Part shown: piece by piece, positions 46,201-56,965 of the stretch
How the letters are laid out: each line of letters opens with the position of its first letter
How positions within the stretch are numbered: position 1 is the first letter of the stretch
Assembly: GCA_948470475.1 (NCBI GenBank)
Contig: OX419336.1
Span: 39,835,920 to 39,899,919, forward strand
From: Galaxea fascicularis
Lineage: Eukaryota > Cnidaria > Anthozoa > Scleractinia > Euphylliidae
Length of the DNA: 64,000 bases
Direction: 5' to 3'
The notes under the pieces: model-generated
What the model was told of the DNA's origin: nothing
The model's input: the letters and a program-made list of their open reading frames with translations, nothing else
The model's database searches: none
Made by a program: the position numbers and the translations under genes

Positions 46201-47256
46201 AATTTAGCCGCCACGAGTGTGTCGCCGAGTCATGACGGTTGAAGAGTGAGGTTGTCTTTCTGGCCTTTCTGAGGATGGATTCCAGGACCTAGGGTGGCAA
46301 TTTTGGCTTGTTTTGACTTGTAAATAATGCAATCAGTACAACATTTCGCCAGCAGGACTGGGTGGCTCGACACATAAAAAGAATGTATGACATAGAAATT
46401 GGCGGACTTCCATGTCGCCGTTATCAAGGAATTACCCAGAATTCATTTCGCTCGTGACGACGAACCTTTCGGATGAGTGGGGATAGCCCTACTTCAATAA
46501 CTTTTTGTTGGCGTCCTAAACGAGTGAGCAGAAAAATGTGGCAGAGAATGAAAGTGCTGGAGCTGAACTTTACTGCAAATGTCCGTTTTTAGGAAAGAGG
46601 TCATCGCAGAACACAGCGCTAAAATGTCTGCATGTTGATCGCGCTCGTGAAGAAGACCACATTTTGTCCTAGCCGGAAGAATTCGCGAGATCATAAGATA
46701 TCTTCGTCAAATTAAACGGATGCACACTTTTTTGTGAACTGAGTCTGCACTGAGACTGAGGATAAAACAGTCGCGCGGGAGAAAGGGAGAAAAACAGCGA
46801 TTTCAAAACAACGGTGGAATATTCTTAGAACAACTGTTACTAAAGAAAAGAAAATATGATTTCATAATATTTCCTTAATTTAACAAAAAAACATTCGCTA
46901 TTTTTTATCCCTGCTATAATAAATTTAGAATTTTACTAGCATTCTACACTCATTTATTGCACAATCGATGCTTTCAACCTCGTTCCTAGGGTCTCTCCTC
47001 TTCCCGTCCCCTGGAGCTAGAGAGACGGCAAGAGGAGAGACCCTGGGAACGAGGTTGCGATGCGATACTTTTTTATATTACCTATGGTTTTGTATTCAAA
47101 AAAGAAAAAAAAAAGAAAAAAAAAAGAAAAAAAATACTTTTGTAGGAAGAAGAGCAAATCATATACTACTTACCCTTGTGATGAGGTCGTATATACTTGG
47201 AATAGGTTTTAGGATCTGTAATTTTGTGAACTGTATCTGCAGTTTCTTGGTATCTG

Positions 47257-47315
<59 letters not shown>

Positions 47316-49932
47316 TAATCAATCTAAACACGAGTTTGAACAAAAACAGTTACAATAAACGTGGGTTACTTCATCCACATCCATAATTATGACCATAATA
47401 ATTGTCACAGTTAATTAAGGTGGGGGTAAACCCGAATTTGAGTGGAATTTTAAGGAGTTTAAAGAAGGGATTGTATTGTAAAAAAATGTTTTGAAACACC
47501 ACCAGAGAGTTGGCACCCGACAAGAGCACCCCAGCTTGGTGTGAAACTGTTTTGGTGCCCATCTTCAACATTTTCAACTTCAAATTCCGGCAATTTCGAA
47601 CCTTCATTAAATATTCAATACTTCATATTTCCCTAAATTGAACTTATCCTTTGAGAAAAATTGTCTGTTCCCAAATATAACCAAAAATTATACCCTCAAA
47701 AGTTCACAAAATATCTTACAACATAGCTTCGTAAGATTAGCAGAAGGATCTTGGATTGCTTGAAACGCAAATGAATTATATTACCCAACCATGCGCACCT
47801 GTAATCCCCCCAACGGGCCTTAAACTAACGAGATGACTGGCTACTGCAGTTTCGATCAAACCAATTGTGGTTAATTGGACAATCATGGATAATATTCAAT
47901 GACCGGACCGAAAAAGGAATTAGCGGTTTTGAAGGCTGGTTTACACAGTGACATAAGCATGAGCATAACGATGTTTACTCTACACCCGGTTTACACACTT
48001 GTTTAAGGTGGCTCGTACCAGTTTCCTCGCGTGGAGAGCGGGACCATCAGCGCTCGCGACACCTTTTCAACGCGCGAGTTGGGAAATGGCGACTGGCGGG
48101 CTTTCTTCGCGGTAGTTAAAAAGATCTTTTTGACCTGAAATTCGCGTTTACCCAAGACCGCATCTACTCAGGATTGACTTCATTTAATTCAAATGATATA
48201 AGAAAATTTGTTTTCAACGCTCAGTGGTGAAGTTTTGATGATAAAATTCTTATCTGTGCTGCGATCATCGAGATGAAAATTACAACTCGAGTCGCGAAAG
48301 AGGAGCACAAGGAGCCGGAAAATGATCAGTAAGACTCGCTTAAATTTGAGATACATGGAGTAAGGCTCTACACAGCCACGGGCTAAAAAGAAAATCGTGT
48401 TTCACACCCAAGACAACTAACGCGACAATAGCAAAACAAGCGAGACTGTTTTAAAATTAAAATCTAACACTAAACCAAAACCTAATTAATTACTAGATCT
48501 TACTACGCAGCGAAACTAACACCAAGACGACACTACAGGAAACACGATGAAAAAGAACAATAAAATTGTTGACAAAGCAAACGAGGTGTTGGTACAAGCT
48601 CAACATTCTACGTCTCACCACCAGAATGTTTTTTCCTTTCCGGTGAATTTCATCTGTTGACATGTTCAGCGAGTAATTTAGTCACTTTTATGCTTTTGCT
48701 TGACAGTTGTTCGGCAAAAACATGCTTAGTCATGCCACATGTTGTGAATAAAGCAGTAAAAGTGCAATTTAAGACGAAATCTGTCGTAGTAAAAGAAATG
48801 CTAGCTACTGAATTAAAAGGTCGAGGTCATCACGGAGGTTCGCGGAGGCTACAAACAAAACAACTACAGGTGCCCGCGCGTGTACACGTAATGGTCGGCG
48901 GTAATCAGAAAAGAGCATGAGTAAATATCGATCTTTTAAAATCCAGATTTTGAAAATTCGCGTGGATTTGTTGACCTCGCGAAGGCTTTTGCGAAAAAAC
49001 AAGCTCGGTGACCCCCTTTTTTTTTGCTTGAATATTTTAGTCCTATGGAGAGGAAGCGTCACACAAAATTTAAGAAAATTATATCAGACAAATTGTACGC
49101 TACACATGAATTGTCTTTTCTCGCGTTTATAAAAAATCTGTCTGATAGAAAATTTTAAAAATAATTTTGCACTTTCCTTTTCAAATGCTTAACGTTATCC
49201 CGTTAAAAAAAATAGGGGGTCACCGCGCAAAATTTCAAGTTATAAGTGCCAAAAGTTAAAAGGCAGGTCTGAATAACCTTCGAATACTGTTGCCATGGTA
49301 ACAGCTGATGACGAAATGATAGTCACTTTCGGTCAGCAACTAAATGCGCAATTTAATCATGTAAAATTGTTTTTATGGCGTCGGTTTTGCTTTTTGTTCT
49401 TTTGTATCAAAGTTTACTGTGTGAAAAAGCTGAAAACTGGTACGAGCCACCTTAACTCGACATAAGCGGAATAAGCATAACATAAGCATAAAAATGGAAA
49501 ATATTTCTTCTTCTTGTGCTTCTTCTGGGTAAACCAGCCCAAATAGGTTTCTGGTTAACTTTCGCATCGATAAGTCTGAGGATACTAGTTGTAAATCGAC
49601 ACTGACAGCAAACTGTCATTGCCTGTGCATGTAAAAAAAAAAACATTAATCATTGAAGTCCTTTAAATAGCTACAGTTGTACTTAATATTCTATCTCAGG
49701 TGAAGGCAAACAGGTCGCGCCAATGAACCCCTGACTTCAATTGTCAAGCGGCCTTTGCTGACAGGCAAGCCTATTTCAAGCTGATTATGAAAGAAACGCG
49801 TCTGGTGCTGGACTATATTTTACTACTTACAGCATGGAAATGAACTTACTCATCTGCCATTATTCCATACGAGATCAGTAACCAAGCAAGAAAAACTGTG
49901 GAGAGCATGGCAACTTTACAACCACCTGTCAT
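40023..49932 (-). CDS. LGIC-3: anion-selective Cys-loop receptor subunit with two candidate first exons
   Basis: Complete gene, nine coding exons: 49932-49850, 47253-47174, 45240-45173, 44376-44159, 43455-43373, 42898-42770, 42300-42086, 41537-41370, 40286-40023. They join in frame to 1308 bases (435 residues). Plasma-membrane channel subunit: signal peptide, binding domain with CSMDLSDYPLDEQKC Cys-loop, TM1-TM3, an intracellular loop of about 80 residues with KRKRSS, then TM4. VPARV at TM2 predicts anion selectivity. TM2 differs most from its neighbours (SLGSTTMLSIVTFTGS). Loop B reads KISSF, so Glu is replaced by Ser, as in vertebrate GABA-A gamma subunits. A second signal-peptide exon at 51621-51536 ends in the same phase. 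A possible poly(A) signal lies at 39875-39870. It is the most diverged of the three complete genes; ligand unknown. Confidence 0.92.
40940..41290 (-). mobile_element. Repeat family R2, copy 2, in LGIC-3 intron 8
   Basis: Reverse-orientation relative of 17001-17310. It shares CTCGGTTAGTAAG-type ends, the TTTATGGCCC and GGGCCATAA core and the CGGATCCTCGTTTT segment. Confidence 0.65.
41370..41537 (-). CDS. LGIC-3 exon 8, TM3 and start of intracellular loop
   Basis: 168-base exon beginning VSYIKAVDVYFIVSFAFIFA, followed by GIKRKRSSYSPEQSPDG. The donor is probably ACG before GTCAGT, chosen because exon 9 requires phase 0; a nearby GTAAGA would give the wrong phase. Confidence 0.82.
42086..42300 (-). 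CDS. LGIC-3 exon 7, TM1 and TM2
   Basis: 215-base exon: FKRRLGYAFIQIYFPTIMLV (TM1 start), WIPQDSVPARV at the cytosolic turn, then TM2 with TTMLSIVTFTGSF. Acceptor ATCACAG, donor GTAAGT. Confidence 0.92.
42770..42898 (-). CDS. LGIC-3 exon 6, loop F/loop C region
   Basis: 129-base exon encoding AYDTDELVYKWSSGK near its start and ALKDAENYPDG at its end. Acceptor TTATTAG, donor GTAAGC. Confidence 0.87.
43373..43455 (-). CDS. LGIC-3 exon 5, Cys-loop
   Basis: 83-base exon with CSMDLSDYPLDEQKC. It ends CDLKISS; Ser stands where GABA-A beta and glycine receptors have Glu. Acceptor TTTCTAG, donor GTTGAG. Confidence 0.9.
43742..45100. repeat. Duplicated intronic segments around LGIC-3 exon 4
   Basis: GGGCCATCTACAAAAGCAC at about 43743 recurs with changes at 43985, both followed by AAATAAATTCAATCAAAA. 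GATGACATTTTGCAAACA at about 43846 recurs near 44966 with about 130 bases of similarity. Exon 4 lies between the outer copies. Confidence 0.7.
44159..44376 (-). CDS. LGIC-3 exon 4, loop A region
   Basis: 218-base exon beginning EFSLDLVISQQWTDPRL with [11 protein letters not shown]. Acceptor ATTTCAG, donor GTTGGT in phase 2. Duplicated intronic segments lie on both sides. Confidence 0.9.
45173..45240 (-). CDS. LGIC-3 exon 3
   Basis: 68-base exon encoding DPVNVTVTMTVVHFVAVREV with an NVT glycosylation site. Acceptor ATTTACAG, donor GTAAGG. Confidence 0.87.
45523..45866. mobile_element. 344-base MITE in LGIC-3 intron 2
   Basis: Ends TAATAGACCTTTTTACCGAT and the matching inverse are followed by GGCGGCCATCTTGAATTC on both arms; arms stay similar for about 80 bases. 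TA bounds both ends. Confidence 0.85.
46975..47057. repeat. 83-base near-perfect hairpin
   Basis: CAACCTCGTTCCTAGGGTC pairs with GACCCTGGGAACGAGGTTG, and pairing goes on through CTCTCCTCTT. It lies in LGIC-3 intron 2, about 120 bases from exon 2. Confidence 0.85.
47174..47253 (-). CDS. LGIC-3 exon 2
   Basis: 80-base exon encoding YSKYIRPHHKG at the start of the binding domain. Donor GTAAGT. Its acceptor reads GATTGATTCAG, made by the end of an (AATC)n/(GATT)n microsatellite. Confidence 0.85.
47257..47324. repeat. (AATC)n microsatellite abutting the LGIC-3 exon 2 acceptor
   Basis: About 17 AATC units, one imperfect. On the minus strand the array reads (GATT)n and stops three bases before the exon, so it replaces the normal polypyrimidine tract. 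Confidence 0.95.
47934..49539. mobile_element. Outer MITE split by a TTAA element, in LGIC-3 intron 1
   Basis: GGCTGGTTTAC at the left and GTAAACCAGCC at the right are its inverted ends; ACATAAGCAT motifs occur inside both halves. Without the insertion at 48007-49451 and one TTAA it would be about 157 bases. Confidence 0.65.
48007..49451. mobile_element. 1445-base non-autonomous DNA transposon with TTAA target duplication
   Basis: Ends GGTGGCTCGTACCAGTTT and AAACTGGTACGAGCCACC are exact inverted repeats, each flanked by TTAA (48003-48006 and 49452-49455). TTAA targets are used by piggyBac- and Kolobok-type transposases. No transposase reading frame is visible inside. Confidence 0.88.
49850..49932 (-). 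CDS. LGIC-3 exon 1a, proximal signal peptide
   Basis: ATG at 49932 gives MTGGCKVAMLSTVFLAWLLI as leader; the exon ends GCAGATGA before GTAAGT (phase 2). ATTTTAG about 25 bases upstream is a plausible acceptor, so a non-coding 5' exon is likely. It resembles exon 1b at 51621-51536. Confidence 0.8.
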
Positions 49933-51535
49933 CGAAGCATAACACCGGTCTCTAAAATGCATGAATTAAAGTGATGCATGGTCCACATGAGTTCCAATTT
50001 CTGTCGTATTCTATTGGATTATAATTTTGTAGATTAGCTAAATTATTAATCCGAAACCAGCATTGACTGTCAAGTAATTGTTTTTTGGTGGATCTACGAA
50101 GGCAGAAATGTAATTGTAATACAGCAAGCGATTTTTTTGGGCCAAATTTTCTCTTTTTATTCTAGCGAAATTTCTCAGTCGTTTCCCTTGGCCTTAAAAC
50201 AACTTCTCCCAATCAGATGAAAGCAACGTACAGCTTGATTCGCAGACTCAAATATAAGTTTGCTGACATACAGTGTTATTTGGCAATGCAAACAAAGTTG
50301 CCCGACAGCTAAATTTTGCCGTTGTCCAAACTTTCCCAAACATAGAACACGTCTTGGATAAATTTCTGTTGCTAATTCGAAAACATATATTCGCCGTATC
50401 CCGCTTATGCAAATTAAAAATACCGAATCCTACAAACTGGTGCAAGTTTCTGTGACTTCAAAGACAGGGTCGAGAAAAACACATACGTACAGGTATAAAA
50501 ATTTATATGGAGTTGATTGCACATAAACTGAAACTTACCGCTAGTTGCGTTTTTTTTAAACAATCGGCCGCATATTTCAAATTAATGATCCGATGCTGAG
50601 TGGATTAAAAAATATACTACTTGAATAGCATTTCAAGTAGATGTTATCAAAGAGAATAACAAAATTCGGCCAAGTATATAACGGTGGTAATGATGATGAT
50701 GATGAAAGTTTCGAACTGGAAAGCAAACAACATGTATTAACGTTCTAAGAGTTCGCAAACAAAACTCGCAAAATTCGATTCTCCCCTAAGTCTTAAAAAC
50801 ATATCGTTTTCTTCACCGTTACTTTTTTATGGGAGGCACAGAAAGAAATTCGATATATACCTTAAAAAATCCTCAAATTCATTCACATTATTTTGTTGCA
50901 TATGCCAATAAGAAGCGCTTGGTAAGAGAAACGCACAAGAATCCAACGCGTTTGCAAGGACCAAATTAATTATTTTTGTGTGTGTTGGTCTTGGGAACTG
51001 ATATCAGCTATTAAGAGTTAGAACGTTGTCTCATTTAGCATTTGTTTGTTTTCCTCCCTCTGTTTTGCATATATACGCAATTTTCTTCATGTTATATTTA
51101 TGCAGCTTTATCGCTAAAAGTTGTGTGGGTAAATGCTTCATGTAAGCTTAGAGAGGCTTCCTTGTCTAAAAACCTTCAGCTGCAGTCAAAACAGTACTCC
51201 GCTCGGACTAACAGAATGTATGTTACAACGTCTTTACTTCGCAACGAATAAGCCATCTTGTCACAGTTTGAATCATTCGTCGTTGCGTTCAAAGATCAAA
51301 TTTAAATAATTATGGGAAAACTACCTGAGACGGTAAGAAACTTGACAGACATATTAAGCGTGAATATATATTTCACAAGCTGGTATGCTTGATTTAAAAG
51401 GTGGAAAGACATGCATGTCCTGAACCAGGTGTAACTGAGTTGGAAAGCTTAAATTTTATATCCTTCATGTAAGCTGTCAACCATGCAAACAAAAGGAAGG
51501 AACATAGTTTGTCTTCTATCAGATTAAATACTCAC

Positions 51536-51621
51536 TCATTTGCGGCCACTTTGGATAAGATTAGCAAGAAGATCCACGAGTGAAAAAAAGTGGAGAGCAT
51601 GATAATTTGAAAGCATGCCAT
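51536..51621 (-). CDS. LGIC-3 exon 1b, alternative signal-peptide exon
   Basis: ATG at 51621 gives MACFQIIMLSTFFHSWIFL, with the MLST, aromatic and Trp pattern of exon 1a in the same places, and both DNA and protein are clearly related. It ends GCAAATGA before GTGAGT, in the same phase 2 as exon 1a, so either exon can splice to exon 2 at 47253. No strong acceptor lies just upstream, so it may begin at its own transcription start. It could also be the relic of a lost neighbouring gene copy. Confidence 0.65.
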
Positions 51622-53394
51622 ATGGCGGCTTTTTCGCGAAGCTCAAAATGAGTAATTAAAAGATGTTCACCCAACATGGGTTTCATCTCCTAGGGTTTTT
51701 CATTGGCCCTTCAACGATACCGCATTGGGTAATTTATTAACGCGCAGAACGTTGAAAGAATAATCATACATGATGTAATGGCTCCAAGGGAATAATTGTT
51801 TTTTTTTTGTATTTTATTACTTTTTGTAAAGTTACAATTTCAAAGTTTAAATGCCTCGTCCTCTCCCCTCACGACACACACACAGACACATACCAAATGA
51901 CAAAAGTACTAAGATTAAAATAGTAGAAAAAGTAGATGTTGCTAATTAATAATTAATTATCGATCATTATTGTTATTATCATCATCATGCACAAGGGAAT
52001 AATTGTTGGTATTTTCGTTAGTATCATGACGCACGAATCGAAGAAAATGGTGATGAATGTTTTTTTATAAACCTGAAAGACTAGCAAAATTTGCCATGTA
52101 TGCGGCATGGGTATCATTGTCCAAAATACATACTTACGTCTTTTCCAAAGCCAATCTTGCGCTTCAAAAACTGTCTAGAGTCGAACGTGATCTCCATAAA
52201 GGCCACCTTGGGGAGAGAGGAAAGGGGCCGTCGTAGAGAGGTGATCGGGACATAGGGGTGTAATTTGACACCTGTTGTTTTGGATGCGGAGGGGCAAGGA
52301 GAACACAACTTTTATTTTAAAAAAAAGCTTATTGTAGTGTATAAATACGTAACACAGTGAAAATACATATCAATAAACACAAACCAAAACTTAATGTTTT
52401 AAAAGAAAGATAAAAACAGAACATAACGAAGTAAAAGTAAGTACAGCAGTTTGCATTAGCTTTGTCTTCCGCGGCAGAGACGTCTTTGCCGCTCATTTCT
52501 CAATTTGTTCCTCCAGTCAACATGGCCTTTTACGACAAAGAATGGGGGTTTTGTATACACTGCCGTTGTTTAACTGGCCGTGGTCGAGAGGTTACTTTGA
52601 CAATTGGGATGCTCTTTAGTGGCCGTTGCCATTGTGGAGAGGTGGCTGTTGGGGACGAGAGGTTAAAACTAACAGCGCTTTCCATTTTCCATTTTTAGGT
52701 TACTAAGACCTTCGGAAGGAATTTTACAAAACAAAACACAGACAAACAATTATGCTATCAAACGAGAAAGCAGACGATAATGCAAAGTTTACATACGTAC
52801 CAAACTTGCCTGATACAGTTTCTGCAGCCATTTTGAACGAAAAGACCGGAAAAATATTTTACTATCACCGGCGAACCACCGGCTGCAATTCTCAAATTCC
52901 CGCGCATTTCACTGCGCGCGAAGCCATACAGGGGCGAGGGAATTGATTGGTCCTACCTCTAGAGCAGGGCCAGTTTGGCTAGAACCAGTTCTCTCAGTTC
53001 TCAGAACTGACGCGTAGCATTTACGGACTGGCTAGTCCGACCGGCCAGGTCTGACAAATGGAAAGCGCTGTAAGAGCGAATGTATGGATTCTCCGGGACA
53101 AAAATAAATGACCTTAAAAACGGTTGGCTGTTGTAGAGAGGTGCCCGTTAGTGGAGGTTTGAATGTAGTTGTCGCGGAAACTCTTGAAACGACCTCGCAT
53201 CATTATTCCAGTGGCGACTTTACTATTAAATATAAGATACGGATACAGAACCAAATCTTCATTTGCCTTATCTTTTAGGCCGAAGATTCCAAGATCAACA
53301 TTTTTGCCGCTTAGAGTCTTTAAAGATATTTTCTTTGGCCATTTTTGTCCGGATAATAGTAATGACATTTAATATCCCCATAGATAACCACACT
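51622..53394. other. Spacer upstream of LGIC-3
   Basis: Probable location of the LGIC-3 exon 1b promoter. A candidate minus-strand exon lies at 52138-52206. Repeated GTAGAGAGGTG-like motifs occur near 52235, 52640 and 53135. Confidence 0.45.
52138..52206 (-). other. Candidate 69-base exon
   Basis: Pyrimidine-rich acceptor (CTCTCTCCCCAAG) and donor GTAAGT bound 23 open codons (VAFMEITFDSRQFLKRKIGF at the start). The phase is 0 at both ends and does not fit LGIC-3 exon 2. It could be an exon of an unrecognised gene or part of a repeat. Confidence 0.25.
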
Positions 53395-53410
53395 ATCATC
53401 ATCATCATCA

Positions 53411-53452
<42 letters not shown>
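53395..53452. repeat. (ATC)n(ATT)n microsatellite, LINE 3' tail
   Basis: About 7 ATC units pass into about 13 ATT units. It stands directly at the 3' end of the minus-strand LINE, as simple-repeat tails of CR1/L2 elements do. Confidence 0.85.
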
Positions 53453-53453
<1 letters not shown>

Positions 53454-54543
53454 CGACTTGTAAAGCGCAAGTATCTATTTACATATTCACATGCGCTATT
53501 TAAAAACTCGTAACAATAAAACAACACTAATAACAATATTGCAATAAAAGTGTATAGATAAATATAAATACATAAATGAAATATATACATAAACATATAT
53601 AACTACAAATATGTACAAAAACTGTTACGACTGTTACTCGGTAAAAACTATAGCAAATAAGTAGGTCTTAAGTTTGTTCTTAAATGACTCAACAGACTGG
53701 TCAACATTCCTAATTGCTAATGGTAACGAATTCCATAGGGCGGGTGCGGCTGAGGAACATGCGCGAGCCCCTAAGGATCTTATAGATTTAAATTTAGGAG
53801 TGCATAGCAATGTACCATAATAGTTCCTTCTTAGATTTTAACTAGATACGGGCAAACTAGGTTCTTCAAAATCTTATGCTCCAGGCCAGGCTTCTTTAAC
53901 AATGAACGAACCAGTGCGTTTTTCCAAGTCTTGGCAAAGACTCCTGATTGTAATGAAAGGTTAACCATCTTAGTGATTATAGGCAACAGGGTGTCAGCAC
54001 AAGCAGGCAGAAGCGAAGACGGTACGGGGTCTAACGGACAACAGTTTTTCTTAGAAGAAGCAATTGATAAGTTCTTTTATGTCATCATCGGAAAGGCAGT
54101 CAAACTGAGATAGGCTAGTACCATTACAGTGTTTGGTAGGCATAGGAGAAGGCGCAAAAACTTGAGGGGCGATGGGTGTCGAGTTTACTCCTGCTGGTTG
54201 AGATTTTATGAACGAAGTATTCACCCATTTCGTGTGCCAATGAAGATGCGTTATCATGAGGCTATAGCATATTATCAGCTTGAAGTAGGTTAAGAAGGGT
54301 CTTACTAACTCTAAATAACTTCGCTTGGTCGTGGCAATTATCTGCGACAAGGTTGACTTCAAGTAGTACTCTCGACGGGCATTGTTAATTAAGACCAGCA
54401 TACGGTTCCTTTTAGATTTAAATAAGCAAAGGCCAAAATCTTGCCTAGATAGGGATAGAGCGGGACTGTAGCAGTACATGCTGGTTAAGCACAGATGACA
54501 GTGTGCTATTTTAGTAGTTGACCAGGGCCGAACGGAGTTGCTC

Positions 54544-54633
54544 GAAGCATGGTTTGCGCTAACCATTGGTTAAGTTGTGTTAAGACCTATAGGTTGTCAT
54601 GGTATTTAACCTCGGTTAGCGCTAACCATGCTT
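54544..54633. mobile_element. 90-base hairpin element inserted in the LINE
   Basis: GAAGCATGGTTTGCGCTAAC pairs with GTTAGCGCTAACCATGCTTT nearby; the inner parts TTGGTTAA and TTTAACC also pair. It interrupts the LINE linker region and is a separate, later insertion. Confidence 0.6.
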
Positions 54634-56065
54634 TGAACAAAATGGGCCCAGTGCGTCTAAGTCTTCAGGCGGATTTTGACATAATGAGGATGTACCGATG
54701 TCATCGATGAAACGGTCCATATCGATAGCATTTAGTTTCCGGTAAATTACTTGCTTAGCAATGGATTTAGGACGTTCAGTCGTGAGTTGGCAGATTACTA
54801 CAGCATGATCAGAGAACAGCGTGTCGACGTGCGGGGAGCAGCTATAATGCCGTCCGAGGCGCGAGTGATAATTAAGTCCAATGTATTGCCATGCTCGTGA
54901 GTGGAATCCGTAACATGCTGTACCAAGCTCATTGACTCTAGCAAGTCTTTGAATTTGACAGCATTGTCGTCGTTAGGCGCGTTGACATGTATATTGAAGT
55001 CACCACATATAAGTAGCTATTCATTAAGGAGGACAACGGATTCCAGGAGGTTTGCAAGCTCAGCTATAAAAGTAGATACAGTGACGAGATGGGTGTGAGA
55101 GTAGGATGGCCTATATACGATGATAATTCTCAAACGCACAGTTGGAGTAGAAACCAACCATTCAGCGAACTCAAAAGACGATTCCTTGGAACTGTTCACA
55201 CGCGTGACATCCAAGCAGTTTCTGAAAAACAGCGCTGTAGCGCTTCCTCTCAGGTTACTTTGTGGACAGTAGAGCAGCTTGTAACAAGAACGGATAATTC
55301 TGCAAGTGCAGTCAGAGAGTATCGTTGTGGAACCAGGTTTCGGTCACAGCGAACAAGTCCGCTTCAGCTGTCAGGAAGCAAATCAACAAATGCCGCAGAT
55401 TTGTTTCTAAGAGATCTTGCATTGAGAGAGCACAATAAAAGTTCACTGGGCGACCTTTTCAAAGGTTCAGAGTGACCAGGAATAGGAGAAGAATCCAAGG
55501 AATCACTCGACACGCTTAATAAGTCACTCCACATGCTTGATAAATTCTGAAGGTTCACAAAGGTGTTACCTTGAATGTTAATATGACGGTCTTGAATATT
55601 CAATAAGAGCGACTTAGAAAGGCGGTTTATACGATGTAAAGGTCTTCTCTCCGAAGAAACAATTGTATAATCCGGTTTAAGCCATGATGATCCCGTCCGC
55701 TTTGTCCTCTCCGAGGTGCCAGCGAAAGGCAAAGATGACCGACGAACAAACATAGCCGACTGTTACTAAGGAGAAGTCAATTCACTAATAGATGGTTTGC
55801 AGCCAACCTCTGGAGACACAAATAACAAAGGTGAAATGGACAAATGCTGGTGGACGAACAAAACGAACTAACGAGAGATCTATTGTTTACCGTCCACCAG
55901 CATGGCGGCGATGACGTAACGTGAAAACCACCTATAAAAGCTGCTAAAGCAACTGACTGGTGAGAAAAATAAACGGATACGTAAGAGCTCAATAAAGTGT
56001 AGCCAAACTGGCGCAGTTATAACACTGTATACTAGGTGAATGATGTATATGAAATGAATCATATG

Positions 56066-56172
56066 AACTACGGAAATGAAATCAAATGAAGACTGATCCT
56101 CGCAGTTGTGTACGTAATTATATGCGAGGTCACTGGTTCAAACCCGTTGAAGTCCTGAATTTTTTTCAGACT
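56066..56172. repeat. Fragment of the tRNA-Thr-derived repeat
   Basis: GACTGATCCTCGCAGTTGTG and GCGAGGTCACTGGTTCAAAC link it to the foldback at 3172-3605. The A-box half is deleted. Confidence 0.6.
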
Positions 56173-56965
56173 TCGGTATACTATAATAACACTAACACTA
56201 ACACTAACACTATTCTCGAGAGTAAATGACTAATTTTTGCCCCAGATTCTTGCGGCTTTCTGTGGTAGCTTGATGTAGAGAAAGCCCACAGATCGTCATA
56301 AGTTGTTTAGAGTGGTTAGCCGGAGAGATTAAAATGACGAGCGACTGGCTTGGATGCGTCCTTGCCATCTTTCTCGACATCTCGAAGGTGTCCGAGGAAT
56401 TATTCCCCTAGTCGTCTTTCTGTCTTACCAATGTATAACTTTTTGCATAAGGTACGGGTTATGCAACAGATAACATTGGCGGAGGTAGCCAATGATCTAC
56501 TACTGACAAGAAAAACTTCCTTTTGTTTATGGAAATTGAATTTGTTACCTTTTTTAGCAGTGAAACGTTCGATTTGGTATGTTGTTTTTTTTTAGCATTT
56601 GCTAATAAAAGGCTAATGTAGAGGGAGGTTCTGTTTAACTTTAAGCGAAAGATTCATATTCCAAATCGGCACACTTCAGTTATCCCCACGGCATTGACGA
56701 ACGCTTTTCGTACAATCAATGTATTCCTGTTTTTGTGCTGGCTAGGTTACCTAGCCTGCACTATTGCTATCGTCTTCAATTTTGGTCCGTAACTTGTAAC
56801 TCGTAACTATATCACGTGATATAAGGTCGCCATGAGCTTTCAAAAGGCTCTTCGGACGCGTTGCAAGTAATTTCGTAATTGGTAAGTAAATTGTCCTTTT
56901 TACGCAATGTTTTTAATCAGAATTACTCCCTTTACTTACCACAACATTGACACCGTTAATCTTCG

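Larger units (their letters stand above)
53395..55990 (-). mobile_element. Degraded CR1/L2-like LINE with deleted reverse transcriptase core
   Basis: Reading the minus strand from high to low coordinate: a 5' UTR-like region (about 55990-55754), then an APE-type endonuclease with LLLCSLNARSLRNKSA at its start near 55440. Frameshifts and stops follow, then IIIVYRPSYS and a GDFNIHV-like segment. A linker comes next, then the first part of the reverse transcriptase (SLLPACADTLLPIITKMVNL, near 53950-54040). Directly after it comes the C-terminal tail (FGAR-like LGARACSSAAPALWNSLPL, near 53730-53790). The catalytic core between them is missing. The 3' end is a GAT/AAT microsatellite at 53395-53452. 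Confidence 0.8.

Noticed and set aside
47257..47324. CRISPR-like array
   Set aside because: Uninterrupted tetranucleotide units without spacers in a eukaryotic intron; a microsatellite.
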